Shown here: positions 43,411 to 51,493 of the stretch, in pieces
How positions within the stretch are numbered: position 1 is the stretch's first letter
Layout: each line of letters starts with the position of its first letter
Translations under genes and position numbers: made by a program
The notes under the pieces: model-generated
The model's input: only the letters and a program-made list of their open reading frames with translations
The model's database searches: none
Told to the model about the DNA's origin: nothing
Assembly (NCBI RefSeq): GCF_002237445.1
Contig: NZ_CP022527.1
Location: 124,001 to 188,000, forward strand
Source: Neisseria sp. KEM232
Lineage (GTDB): Bacteria; Pseudomonadota; Gammaproteobacteria; Burkholderiales; Neisseriaceae
Direction: 5' to 3'
Length of the DNA: 64,000 nucleotides

Positions 43411-45384
43411 CTATTGTTTGTAACGCCGTGCAATTCGAACCGCCCGGCCAAACCACGCCCGCTGAGTCCTTTTATCCGGCATGATTTCGGCGGCAAACTG
43501 CCAGTCCTCATATTGCCGCAGCAAGTCTTGCAATTCCCGGTCTTCCACTCCGTTTTGCCGCAGCATTTCGATCAGCTCGGAGGCGGTAACGGCTGCGGCT
43601 GTTTCATCTTCATCGCCGATAAAGATGCTTTTCAGCAGCGCAAAGCCTTCGGCCAGCGGTTCACGCTCTTTCAGACGGCCTCTTCTCCACCACCAAACCA
43701 CGGGCAGCAAGGCCGCGAAAATGCCGACAATGCCCGCCAGCAAAGCCGTGCCGAATCGGAAACGTCCCAGCCCCAGCCCGGCGAACAGATTGTTTTGGCT
43801 GCTTTCGTCATAATTCACTACCCACTGCTGCCAGTAAAACTGGCCGCTTTCCAGCCAGCCGCCCCACATTTTTCCGTTATGGTTTCCGGCAACCATCGCC
43901 CGATCGCTTTCAGGCAGCGCTTCGCTCAAACCAGCCGTGATACGTTGCTCGGACACAGCTGCCGTAGGGTCGACGCGTAACCAAGCCTGTTCGCCCTCCA
44001 GCCAGATTTCCGCCCATGCATGGGCGTTTTTGCTGCGTATCTGCCAGAAATTGCCGCTTTCCTGATAATCCGCTCCGAGATAGCCGGTCACCACCCGCGC
44101 GGGCACACCTGCGGCACGCATCATCACCACATAGCTTTGCGCGTAATGTTCGCAAAAACCCTGCCTGCCCTCGAACATAAAACTGTCGATGCTGTCGGCT
44201 CCCCGATACAGCGGCGGCTGCAAGGTATACGCAAACCGTCCATTACGGTAATAGTCCAACACCTTCTGCGAAAACTCTCCGACCGAACGGCTTTGCTGCG
44301 CCAGCGTCTGCGCCAGGCGGCGCGTGCGGAAATTGCCCGACTGCGGCAGACGCATATACAGTTTCTTTTCAAATTCCTTCAGTTTCTGCGGCAGCATACC
44401 GCCGGCGCGCGACTGCAATACGACGCGGCGCAACCCTTCCCTGCTGCGCACGCGCACCACATCGCCCAAACGCACGCTCATGCCCGAGCCTTCGCGCACG
44501 ACGGGATAATCCAACGCAGGCACAACGCCTTTCTGATCACGCAAAATCATCTGATACGACAACTTGAGGCCGTCTGAAACCCCGGGCGCACTCATTTCCT
44601 CGAAATCCGGCATGGCGCGCCATGTCTGCCCGTCGAAATCCGCCATCACAATGGCACGCCAGTACAGCTGCCCAGCACCGGGCTTGAGGCCGTCTGAAAA
44701 CGTCACATTCGCCACCAGCTCGTCGCTCTGCACCAGATTGCCGATACTGCCCGGCTGCATCGTGTCCGACAAACCCGTCTTCGCCTGCTCCTGCTGCGGC
44801 TGGGGGATGCTCCACAAAGGTTCGCTGCGCCGCGGCATCACGACAAACAGTACCGCCGCCAGCGGCAGCGTCAAACCAAATGCCAGCAAACCCTGTTTCA
44901 ACGCACTGCGCGCATCCAGCCCGCACAGCACGGCAAAACACAGCCCCACCGCCAGCAACGCCGCCAGCAGCCACAAGCCCGTCAGCAGCGTCTGCCCAAA
45001 CAGCACCGCCGAACCGATTAAAAACAGCATGGCCAGCAGCAACACCTGCCAGTCGCGCATCGCATTGCCTTCGAAGGATTTCAGCATCACCATCAAAAGC
45101 AGAAAGGAAATGCCGCCGTCGCGGCCGATTACCGTACCCAGCTGCTGCCACACCAGCAAACCCGCCCCCGCCGCCAGCAGCACCACGGCCGCCAAAGGCA
45201 GCTTGGCAACGCCCATGCGCAACAGGGCAAAACGCAGCAGCAGCAAACCGCCAAACACCGCCGTCACTCCCGCGGGCAGTTCGGCCAGCAGCGGCAGCGA
45301 CGACCACAAAAGCGCCAGCAGCACCGCCGCCACAACCTTGCGCGGCGGCGCTTCCTGTAAAAAGACGGGATTGGAAATCAGCAT
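43411..45384 (-). CDS. TgpA-like transglutaminase-domain membrane protein
   Basis: A 657-residue inner-membrane protein. About five N-terminal hydrophobic segments (20-190), a periplasmic DUF3488-type part, and a transglutaminase-like domain with Cys in GFCEHYAQSYVVMM, His in SKNAHAWAEIWL and Asp in LRVDPTAAV. A last membrane segment (about 555-575) and a cytoplasmic tail follow. In Pseudomonas TgpA is essential and acts in the envelope. The usual MoxR and DUF58 partners are at 48-50 kb, separated by a tRNA and thiC. Internal DUS copies are read as FSDGLKPG and VSDGLKLS. ATG at 45384 begins MLISNPVFLQEAPPRK. Confidence 0.87.
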   Translation of the reverse strand: MLISNPVFLQEAPPRKVVAAVLLALLWSSLPLLAELPAGVTAVFGGLLLLRFALLRMGVAKLPLAAVVLLAAGAGLLVWQQLGTVIGRDGGISFLLLMVMLKSFEGNAMRDWQVLLLAMLFLIGSAVLFGQTLLTGLWLLAALLAVGLCFAVLCGLDARSALKQGLLAFGLTLPLAAVLFVVMPRRSEPLWSIPQPQQEQAKTGLSDTMQPGSIGNLVQSDELVANVTFSDGLKPGAGQLYWRAIVMADFDGQTWRAMPDFEEMSAPGVSDGLKLSYQMILRDQKGVVPALDYPVVREGSGMSVRLGDVVRVRSREGLRRVVLQSRAGGMLPQKLKEFEKKLYMRLPQSGNFRTRRLAQTLAQQSRSVGEFSQKVLDYYRNGRFAYTLQPPLYRGADSIDSFMFEGRQGFCEHYAQSYVVMMRAAGVPARVVTGYLGADYQESGNFWQIRSKNAHAWAEIWLEGEQAWLRVDPTAAVSEQRITAGLSEALPESDRAMVAGNHNGKMWGGWLESGQFYWQQWVVNYDESSQNNLFAGLGLGRFRFGTALLAGIVGIFAALLPVVWWWRRGRLKEREPLAEGFALLKSIFIGDEDETAAAVTASELIEMLRQNGVEDRELQDLLRQYEDWQFAAEIMPDKRTQRAWFGRAVRIARRYKQ

Positions 45385-45421
45385 AATCGGTAAGGTATTT
45401 TCAGACGGCCGTTGTTTGACA

Positions 45422-45462
45422 GAGGCCGTCTGAAAACGGCGTTGGCGGTTTTCAGACGGCCT
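45422..45462. terminator. DUS inverted pair upstream of the TgpA-like gene
   Basis: GAGGCCGTCTGAAAAC with its complement, in the gap between tRNA-fMet and the TgpA-like gene; it can end the tRNA transcript on the minus strand. Confidence 0.6.
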
Positions 45463-45556
45463 GATGGAATTTTTCGCAAGACGGCGGCACGCGGCTTTTG
45501 GCCGGCCGCTTTTCACGCGGATAAAAAAATAACCGCTGCGAGGCGGTTTGGGTGTC

Positions 45557-45633
<77 letters not shown>

Positions 45634-45767
45634 TCAGAATTGGCGCACTATACAGACCGCCCCGAACGTTGTCAAGCGCCCGAAAGCGACCCGAGGGCTT
45701 TTTCGGCGGCAGATTGCATATCTTTACAAAACAAGCCGCCCGTGCTCTAATCTCCGCCTTCGATGAA

Positions 45768-45848
45768 ACAGGGGTGCCGCCCGCGTGCGGGCGGCTGAGA
45801 ATCACCCTTCACACCCGATCAGGATAATGCCTGCGTGGGGAGTTTCGC
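45768..45848 (+). promoter_or_regulatory. TPP (THI-box) riboswitch upstream of thiC
   Basis: The conserved parts appear in order: GGGGTGCC, CTGAGAATCACCC, CACCCGATCAGGATAATGCC and TGCGTGGGGAG. The aptamer binds thiamine pyrophosphate and shuts off thiC when thiamine is plentiful. A DUS inverted pair (about 45858-45921) and then a ribosome-site hairpin follow. Confidence 0.95.
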
Positions 45849-45924
45849 GGTTTTGCCTTTTCAGACGGCCTCCATCCGTATTACCTTATATATAGGTAAG
45901 ACTGAGGCCGTCTGAAAAACAAAC

Positions 45925-45965
45925 GCTCCTGTTTCCCCTTCAAGCGAGAAAACAGGAGCATTTTT
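45925..45965 (+). promoter_or_regulatory. Expression-platform hairpin hiding the thiC ribosome site
   Basis: GCTCCTGTTT (45925-45934) is exactly complementary to AAACAGGAGC (45950-45959). The second arm contains the AGGAG ribosome site (45954-45958) of thiC, and five T follow (45961-45965) directly before the ATG. The hairpin can therefore block translation, act as a terminator, or both; it is the likely output of the TPP riboswitch. Confidence 0.75.
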
Positions 45966-47846
45966 ATGACCGCCAAAAACAAAAACACCGGCCGTGAAGC
46001 ACAAGATTTGGCCGATTTGAGCCGCGACATCGGCATCCGTTTCCCCTATCCCAACTCCCGCCGCGTCTATATAACGGGCAGCAGGGCCGACATCCGCGTG
46101 CCGCTGCGCGAAATCGATCAAGACGACACCGTCACCGCGCAGGGCACGGAGCACAATCCGCCGATTCCCGTATACGACACCTGCGGCGCATACGGCGATC
46201 CTGCCGCTGCCATCGACCTCAAAAAAGGCCTGCCGCAGATACGCACCGCCTGGATAGACGAACGCGGCGACAGCGAAATCCTGCCGCGGCTTTCCAGCCG
46301 CTACGGCAGCGAACGCGCCTGTGACCCGAAAACAGCCCATCTGCGTTTCAGCCAAATCACCCGTCCGCGCCGCGCCCGATCCGGCGGCAACGTCACCCAG
46401 CTGCATTACGCGCGCCGCGGCATCGTCACGCCCGAAATGGAATTTGCCGCCCTGCGCGAGCGCATGAGGCTGGACGAACTGTTCAGACGGCCGGAATACG
46501 CAAAGCTGCTCAAACAGCACCCCGGCCACAGCTTCGGCGCCAACATTCCCGCTCATCCCGACCAAATCACGCCCGAATTCGTGCGCCGCGAAATCGCCGC
46601 CGGCCGCGCCATCCTCCCCGCCAACATCAACCACCCCGAACTCGAACCGATGGTTATCGGCCGCAACTTCCGAGTCAAAATCAACGGCAACCTCGGCAAC
46701 TCCGCCGTCACGTCGAGCCTTACCGAAGAAGTGGAAAAAATGGTTTGGGCGCTGCGCTGGGGCGCCGACACCATTATGGATTTGTCCACCGGAGCGCACA
46801 TCCACGAAACCCGCGAATGGATTATCCGCAACGCCCCCGTGCCCGTCGGCACCGTCCCCGTTTACCAGACGCTGGAAAAAACGGGCGGCATCGCCGAAGA
46901 CCTGACCTGGGAGCTGTTCCGCGACACCCTGGTCGAACAGGCCGAACAGGGTGTGGACTACTTCACCATCCACGCAGGCGTGCTGCTGCGCTACGTTCCG
47001 CTCACCGCCGACAGGCTCACCGGCATCGTCTCGCGCGGCGGCTCGATCATGGCCAAATGGTGTCTGGCACACCATCGGGAAAACTTCCTCTACACGCATT
47101 TCGACGAAATCTGCGAAATCATGAAAGCCTACGACGTGTCGTTCAGCCTCGGCGACGGCCTGCGCCCCGGCTGCATCGCCGACGCCAACGACGAAGCCCA
47201 GTTCGCCGAGCTGCACACCCTGGGCGAACTCACCGCCCAAGCATGGCGGCACGACGTACAGGTCATGATAGAAGGCCCCGGCCATGTCCCCCTGCAACGC
47301 GTCCGCGCCAATATGGACGAAGAACTGCGCCACTGCTTCGAAGCCCCGTTTTACACCCTCGGCCCGCTCGTCACCGACACCGCACCCGGCTACGACCACA
47401 TCACTTCCGGCATCGGCGCGGCCAACATCGCCTGGTACGGCACGGCCATGCTCTGCTACGTCACCCCCAAAGAACACCTCGGCCTGCCCGACAAAGAAGA
47501 CGTGCGCACCGGCATCATCACCTACAAACTCGCCGCCCACGCCGCCGATCTCGCCAAAGGCTGGCCGGGCGCACAGCTGCGCGACAACGCCCTGTCCAAA
47601 GCCCGTTTCGAATTCCGCTGGCGCGACCAGTTCCGCCTCAGCCTCGATCCCGAACGCGCCGAGAGCTTCCACGATGCCACTCTGCCCGCCGAAGGCGCGA
47701 AAACCGCCCATTTCTGCTCGATGTGCGGCCCCAAATTCTGCTCGATGAAAATCACGCAGGAAGTGCGCGACTACGCAGACCGACAAAAAGGCCTGACGCA
47801 AAAGGCCGTCGAGTTCGTCAAAAACGGCGCGCAGATTTACCGCTAG
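45966..47846 (+). CDS. thiC: Phosphomethylpyrimidine synthase
   Basis: A 626-residue radical-SAM-type enzyme that rearranges aminoimidazole ribotide to hydroxymethylpyrimidine phosphate for thiamine. The C-terminal cluster motif FCSMCGPKFCSMK binds the [4Fe-4S] centre; ANFGNSAV-like and GRPEYAKLLKQHPGHSFG regions and IEGPGHVPL are conserved. Its substrate comes from the PurM reaction product (purM at 16 kb). Expression is controlled by the TPP riboswitch immediately upstream. Length is typical. Confidence 0.97.
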   Translation: MTAKNKNTGREAQDLADLSRDIGIRFPYPNSRRVYITGSRADIRVPLREIDQDDTVTAQGTEHNPPIPVYDTCGAYGDPAAAIDLKKGLPQIRTAWIDERGDSEILPRLSSRYGSERACDPKTAHLRFSQITRPRRARSGGNVTQLHYARRGIVTPEMEFAALRERMRLDELFRRPEYAKLLKQHPGHSFGANIPAHPDQITPEFVRREIAAGRAILPANINHPELEPMVIGRNFRVKINGNLGNSAVTSSLTEEVEKMVWALRWGADTIMDLSTGAHIHETREWIIRNAPVPVGTVPVYQTLEKTGGIAEDLTWELFRDTLVEQAEQGVDYFTIHAGVLLRYVPLTADRLTGIVSRGGSIMAKWCLAHHRENFLYTHFDEICEIMKAYDVSFSLGDGLRPGCIADANDEAQFAELHTLGELTAQAWRHDVQVMIEGPGHVPLQRVRANMDEELRHCFEAPFYTLGPLVTDTAPGYDHITSGIGAANIAWYGTAMLCYVTPKEHLGLPDKEDVRTGIITYKLAAHAADLAKGWPGAQLRDNALSKARFEFRWRDQFRLSLDPERAESFHDATLPAEGAKTAHFCSMCGPKFCSMKITQEVRDYADRQKGLTQKAVEFVKNGAQIYR

Positions 47847-47849
47847 CCG

Positions 47850-48060
47850 CCCGTTTTCAGACGGCCTCTCTGCCGCAGAATTCATGCCAAAGGCCGTCTG
47901 AAAGCTCAGCTTCAACGAAGTGAAACACAGCCGAACCTTTGAGGCCGTCTGAAACCATCCTTTCAGACGGCCTCAACCATTCCGCAGAACGCGCATCCGA
48001 AAGGCCGTCTGAAAAACAAGGCCGTCTGAAACGGGTTTCAGACGGCCTTCATGCTACAAT
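47850..48060. repeat. Dense DUS cluster between thiC and moxR
   Basis: Seven or so AG-DUS copies lie in about 210 bp in both orientations, with one copy of the DUS-linked GCTTCAACGAAGTG motif (about 47901-47915). One inverted pair can act as thiC terminator. A -10-like GCTACAAT (about 48052-48059) precedes moxR. Confidence 0.75.
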
Positions 48061-48095
48061 CCTCGCCTTTTCAACCGATTGAACGCATTACGGAT

Positions 48096-49007
48096 ATGAC
48101 AGACAACATACAGGCCGCGCTTGCGCAGCTCAACCGGCTCATTTTAGGCAAAGAAGCCGTTTTGAAACAACTGATGGCCTGCATCCTCGCCGACGGCCAC
48201 GTCCTGCTCGAAGACGTGCCCGGCGTCGGCAAAACCACGCTGGCGCACGGTTTGGCGGCGGTACTGGGCCTGGGTTACCGCCGCGTCCAGTTCACCAACG
48301 ACATGATGCCCTCCGACCTCTTGGGCGTAAGCGTCTACCTCCCGAACGACGGCAAATTCGAGTTCCACCCCGGCCCCGTGTTCCATTCCTTCCTGCTGGC
48401 CGACGAAATCAACCGCGCCTCGCCCAAGCTGCAATCCGCCCTTCTCGAAGCCATGGAAGAGCGGCAGGTGTCGGCCGACGGCAAAACCTACCGCCTGCCG
48501 CAGCCCTTTATCGTCGTCGCCACGCAAAACCCGACCGAGCAGCTCGGCACCTTCCCCCTGCCCGAATCGCAGCTCGACCGCTTTATGATGCGCCTGAGCA
48601 TGGGTTATCCCGCGCCCGAAGCGGAAAAAACGCTCTACCTCCAAGGCGACCGCCGCAACGCCCTGCCGCAGATTCAGGCCGTCTGCAACGCCGAAACCCT
48701 GCGCGGCTGGCAGCAGCATGCAGCGCATGTGCGTTTTGCCCAGGCCGCCGCCGACTATGTTTACCGCCTCGTCGAAGCGACGCGCCGCCCGGGGCAGTTT
48801 GTCACCGGCCTGAGCCCGCGCGCCGGGCTGGCGGTGGTAAACGCCGCCAAGGCTTGGGCGTTTATGCACGGACGCGGCCATGTGCTGCCCGACGACATCA
48901 AGGCCGTGTGGGTTTCCGTTGCCAACCACCGTTTGCAGCCCGTGCAGCAGGGCGCAAGCTCGGCGCAACTTCTCGCAGGCATCCTCAGCCATGTGGCCGT
49001 TCAGTAA
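48096..49007 (+). CDS. MoxR-family AAA+ ATPase
   Basis: A 303-residue MoxR ATPase, thought to act as a chaperone for assembly of VWA/DUF58 or envelope proteins. Walker A is GVGKTTLAH (about 44-52), Walker B LLADEINRA (about 105-113), sensor motif VVATQNPTEQLGTFPLPESQ, and the C-terminal lid LSPRAGLAVVNAAKAWA. ATG at 48096 (MTDNIQAALAQLNRLI) is preferred to one 45 bases upstream. The stop codon lies 17 bp inside the DUF58 gene. Confidence 0.92.
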   Translation: MTDNIQAALAQLNRLILGKEAVLKQLMACILADGHVLLEDVPGVGKTTLAHGLAAVLGLGYRRVQFTNDMMPSDLLGVSVYLPNDGKFEFHPGPVFHSFLLADEINRASPKLQSALLEAMEERQVSADGKTYRLPQPFIVVATQNPTEQLGTFPLPESQLDRFMMRLSMGYPAPEAEKTLYLQGDRRNALPQIQAVCNAETLRGWQQHAAHVRFAQAAADYVYRLVEATRRPGQFVTGLSPRAGLAVVNAAKAWAFMHGRGHVLPDDIKAVWVSVANHRLQPVQQGASSAQLLAGILSHVAVQ

Positions 49008-49932
49008 ACCCGTTCAAGCGGCCTCCGTCAGCCGCTCGCCCACCCTCGCCGCCATCCGCTGCCGCCCGACGCGGCCGGGCGTCGGCCTGCTCGCCGTCGT
49101 CGGCCTGCTGTGGCTGGTCGGCGTCAACTATCAGGTCAACCTTGCCTACGTCGCCGCCTTCTGGCTGTTTGGTTTTCTGATGGTCGGCGTGCTGCTCAAC
49201 CTGCGCCAGCTCCTCGCCCTGCAAATCGACGTCGCCATGCCGCAGGAAGTGTTTGCGGGACAAAACGCCGTATTGCGGCTCACCGCAGACCACGGCGGCC
49301 GCAGCCGCTTCCTCTGGCTGTGCAGCGAAGACGACTATCTGGCACAGAGTCCGTCTGAAAACATCTGGCAGCCCTGGCGCATCGGCAAAAGCGGCGGCGC
49401 ATACGAGTGGCGCATTCCCGCCCTGCTGCGCGGCCGCCTGCGCGTGCCGCCGCTGCGCACCGCCTCCGTCGCCCCCTTCGGCCTCACCGTATCGCAATGC
49501 GTGTGGCACTGGCCGAGCGACGCCGTCGTCTACCCCGCCCCCATCGACCACGCGCCGCCCGCCGCCGCCCCGCGCGACAGCGGCGAAAGCACGGAGCGCC
49601 GCCCCGCGCAGGGCGGCGACGAACCCGCCTATTTGCAGCCACACCAAGACGGCATGCCCGTGCAGAACATCGCCTGGAAAGCCTACGCCAAAACCGGCGA
49701 AATGCTGGCGAAACGCTTTGAAGAAGAAGCACCCGCAGCCGACAACCACATCATCTCCTACCGCGACTACCCGGCCGGCACGCCGAAAGACCGGCTCGCC
49801 GGCTTCCTGTGCCGCCGCGTCCTTGACGCCGAGCGCAGCGGCGCGCCCTACATTCTCGAACTGCCGCAGCGCACCGTCGCCCCGCAAAACGGCCAGCGCG
49901 AAATCTGCCTGACCGCCCTGGCCTTGTGGTAA
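48991..49932 (+). CDS. DUF58 domain protein
   Basis: A 313-residue protein with two membrane segments close together (about 30-70), then a soluble DUF58 part with the family core DGMPVQNIAWKAYAKTGEML (about 225-245). The start ATG overlaps moxR by 17 bp, so both are made together. In many bacteria MoxR, DUF58 and a TgpA-like transglutaminase form one operon; here the third gene is 3.6 kb upstream on the other strand. A partial DUS is read as SPSENIW. Confidence 0.88.
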   Translation: MWPFSKPVQAASVSRSPTLAAIRCRPTRPGVGLLAVVGLLWLVGVNYQVNLAYVAAFWLFGFLMVGVLLNLRQLLALQIDVAMPQEVFAGQNAVLRLTADHGGRSRFLWLCSEDDYLAQSPSENIWQPWRIGKSGGAYEWRIPALLRGRLRVPPLRTASVAPFGLTVSQCVWHWPSDAVVYPAPIDHAPPAAAPRDSGESTERRPAQGGDEPAYLQPHQDGMPVQNIAWKAYAKTGEMLAKRFEEEAPAADNHIISYRDYPAGTPKDRLAGFLCRRVLDAERSGAPYILELPQRTVAPQNGQREICLTALALW

Positions 49933-49939
49933 ACGGTTT

Positions 49940-49981
49940 GAGGCCGTCTGAAAGCCGTTTTTCCGTTTTCAGACGGCCTCG
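49940..49981 (+). terminator. DUS terminator after DUF58 gene
   Basis: GAGGCCGTCTGAAA and its complement form the stem, 8 bp after the stop codon. Confidence 0.7.
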
Positions 49982-49987
49982 GAATAA

Positions 49988-50706
49988 GGCAGCCAAAAAT
50001 TCGACAGTCATTTCGGAGCTTCACTGGAATTTGACTTGGAAATCCTATGCCCGTCGGCAGCCGCCGCCGATGCGGATTTTCTCGACGCATTCAGATTTGC
50101 CGGCGGCAGGGCGTGTTGACATTCAACTTTTGAAGCGGATTTTGCGGCATAAAACGGCAGATGCAAGGCGAAAATGCGAGCCTATGTGTCCATAGGCGAG
50201 TATTTTCAACGCGGCAGATGCCGTTTTAGGACGGAAAAGCCGCCAAAACGTTGAGTGTCGACACGCCCAAGTTTCCCCGTTCCTACCGCCTGTTTGCACA
50301 ACGCTACGGCTGGGGCAGGACATTGGGCAATTTTCTCATCTATCTGCCTGCAGACGCCGCCTGCGATTCGTGGCAGCAGATGCGCGAAGCCGTCAAATCC
50401 GCCTATCTCGACGATTTGGCAGACTATGCGGACTACTACCCCGACGACATCGTGCAACTGATGGCACGGACAGAACCGTTTGCCCGCAGCGAATCGGGTT
50501 TCTTCCTGTTTTGGGACACCGCAAGCGGCGCCGGCCGCGACGAGTTCGACATTTACGCCACCGATTTTGTCGGCGGCTTCCATCTCTTGGGTAGCGATCT
50601 GCCCGAAATGTTCCGCAACCTGACGCGGCATGGCAGCGTATTGCAAGCCTGCTTCAACCGCGAACCCTTCCCCAACACCTTTGAGGGCTTTGACGGGATT
50701 GCCTGA
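49988..50706 (+). pseudogene. SUKH/SMI1-like gene broken by an inverted-repeat element
   Basis: The right part (from about 50266 to 50706) encodes FPRSYRLFAQRYGWGRTLGN, then FLIYLPAD and later SESGFFLFWDT, like SMI1/KNR4 (SUKH) immunity-type domains. It has no start of its own; the first possible one (TTG 50251) lies inside the element 50109-50268. To the left of the element a frame without start reads FGASLEFDLEIL and DFLDAFRFAGGR, which would suit the missing N-terminal part. Removing the element alone does not join the two frames, so further changes exist. The left fragment's membership is uncertain. Confidence 0.6.
50109..50268. mobile_element. MITE-like element, family B, copy 2 (160 bp)
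   Basis: Begins GGGCGTGTTGACATTCAAC and, read from the other end, GGGCGTGTCGACACTCAACG. It is inverted relative to 27620-27780 and shares most of its interior. The flanks are not TA, so either the target rule differs or the flanks have changed. It separates the two parts of the SUKH-like gene. Confidence 0.7.
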
Positions 50707-50769
50707 CAGGGGAAAGGCCGTCTGAAAGCCGCTTTTGCGTTTTCAGACGGCCTCAAACCGATAAAGCAC

Positions 50770-51312
50770 ATGAAGAAACCAATGGATTTTGCCCAAACCA
50801 ATCTGTTACTCGAACAATATATCAACGGCACGCTGCAAAAATACGACCTGTTGTTCTGCCTTTTCGGCGGCAACGGGCGCGAAGTACCGCCGCAGGAGCG
50901 CAGCCGTTTCCTGCTCGAATACCTGCACCGCGTCACCGAAACGCAAAACGGCGGCGGTGCGGAATACGCGGTTATCCTGCATGAAGTGTTGTCGTGCAAA
51001 GACCCGCAGACGCTCGCCGCGTTCCAAAAACTGCTGGCGCAAGACTGGCACGAACGGCATGAAGACATCGTGACGCTGCTGGCCGAATGTCCGTCCGAAT
51101 CGTCACTGCCGCACCTCGTCAAAGCCTTTGCTTTCGACCCGCCGTATGCCGACCGCTACCCCTTACAGAAAAAAATCATGTGGGCGGTATACCGCATCGC
51201 AGCAGGCGGCAGACGTGGCGCAGAAATCCTGCAGCCGCTGGCCAAATCGGCCGCACCCGAGCTGCAAAAAGAGTTCCGGCAGTTTGCCAGCAACATTGTC
51301 GCCAAGCCGTGA
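50770..51312 (+). CDS. Hypothetical HEAT-like helical protein
   Basis: A 180-residue cytoplasmic protein starting MKKPMDFAQTNLLLEQYING. It is almost entirely helical, with repeated units of two helices in its second half (SSLPHLVKAFAFDPPYADRY and AEILQPLAKSAAPELQKEF) resembling HEAT-type repeats. I do not recognise a named family. Its place beside a broken SUKH-like gene suggests a contact-dependent-inhibition or polymorphic-toxin immunity cassette, as such genes are common in Neisseria, but no toxin gene is adjacent. Flanked by DUS pairs on both sides (50713-50754 and 51327-51359). Confidence 0.65.
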   Translation: MKKPMDFAQTNLLLEQYINGTLQKYDLLFCLFGGNGREVPPQERSRFLLEYLHRVTETQNGGGAEYAVILHEVLSCKDPQTLAAFQKLLAQDWHERHEDIVTLLAECPSESSLPHLVKAFAFDPPYADRYPLQKKIMWAVYRIAAGGRRGAEILQPLAKSAAPELQKEFRQFASNIVAKP

Positions 51313-51326
51313 ACGGTTTGCAAACG

Positions 51327-51359
51327 GAGGCCGTCTGAATGTTTTTCAGACGGCCTTTG
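51327..51359 (+). terminator. DUS terminator before the CRISPR array
   Basis: GAGGCCGTCTGAA pairs with TTCAGACGGCC, following the HEAT-like gene; it also faces the distal end of the array. Confidence 0.7.
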
Positions 51360-51493
51360 GATTATTGCGCTAGATGTCAAAGATAATTCCCACCCACACA
51401 GCAACTATTACGCCATGATAAGCGAAGTTTCAACATAACAACTGCTTGAAGGCAGCTGCCACAACCACCACCCACCGCCGCAAAAAGCATTGC

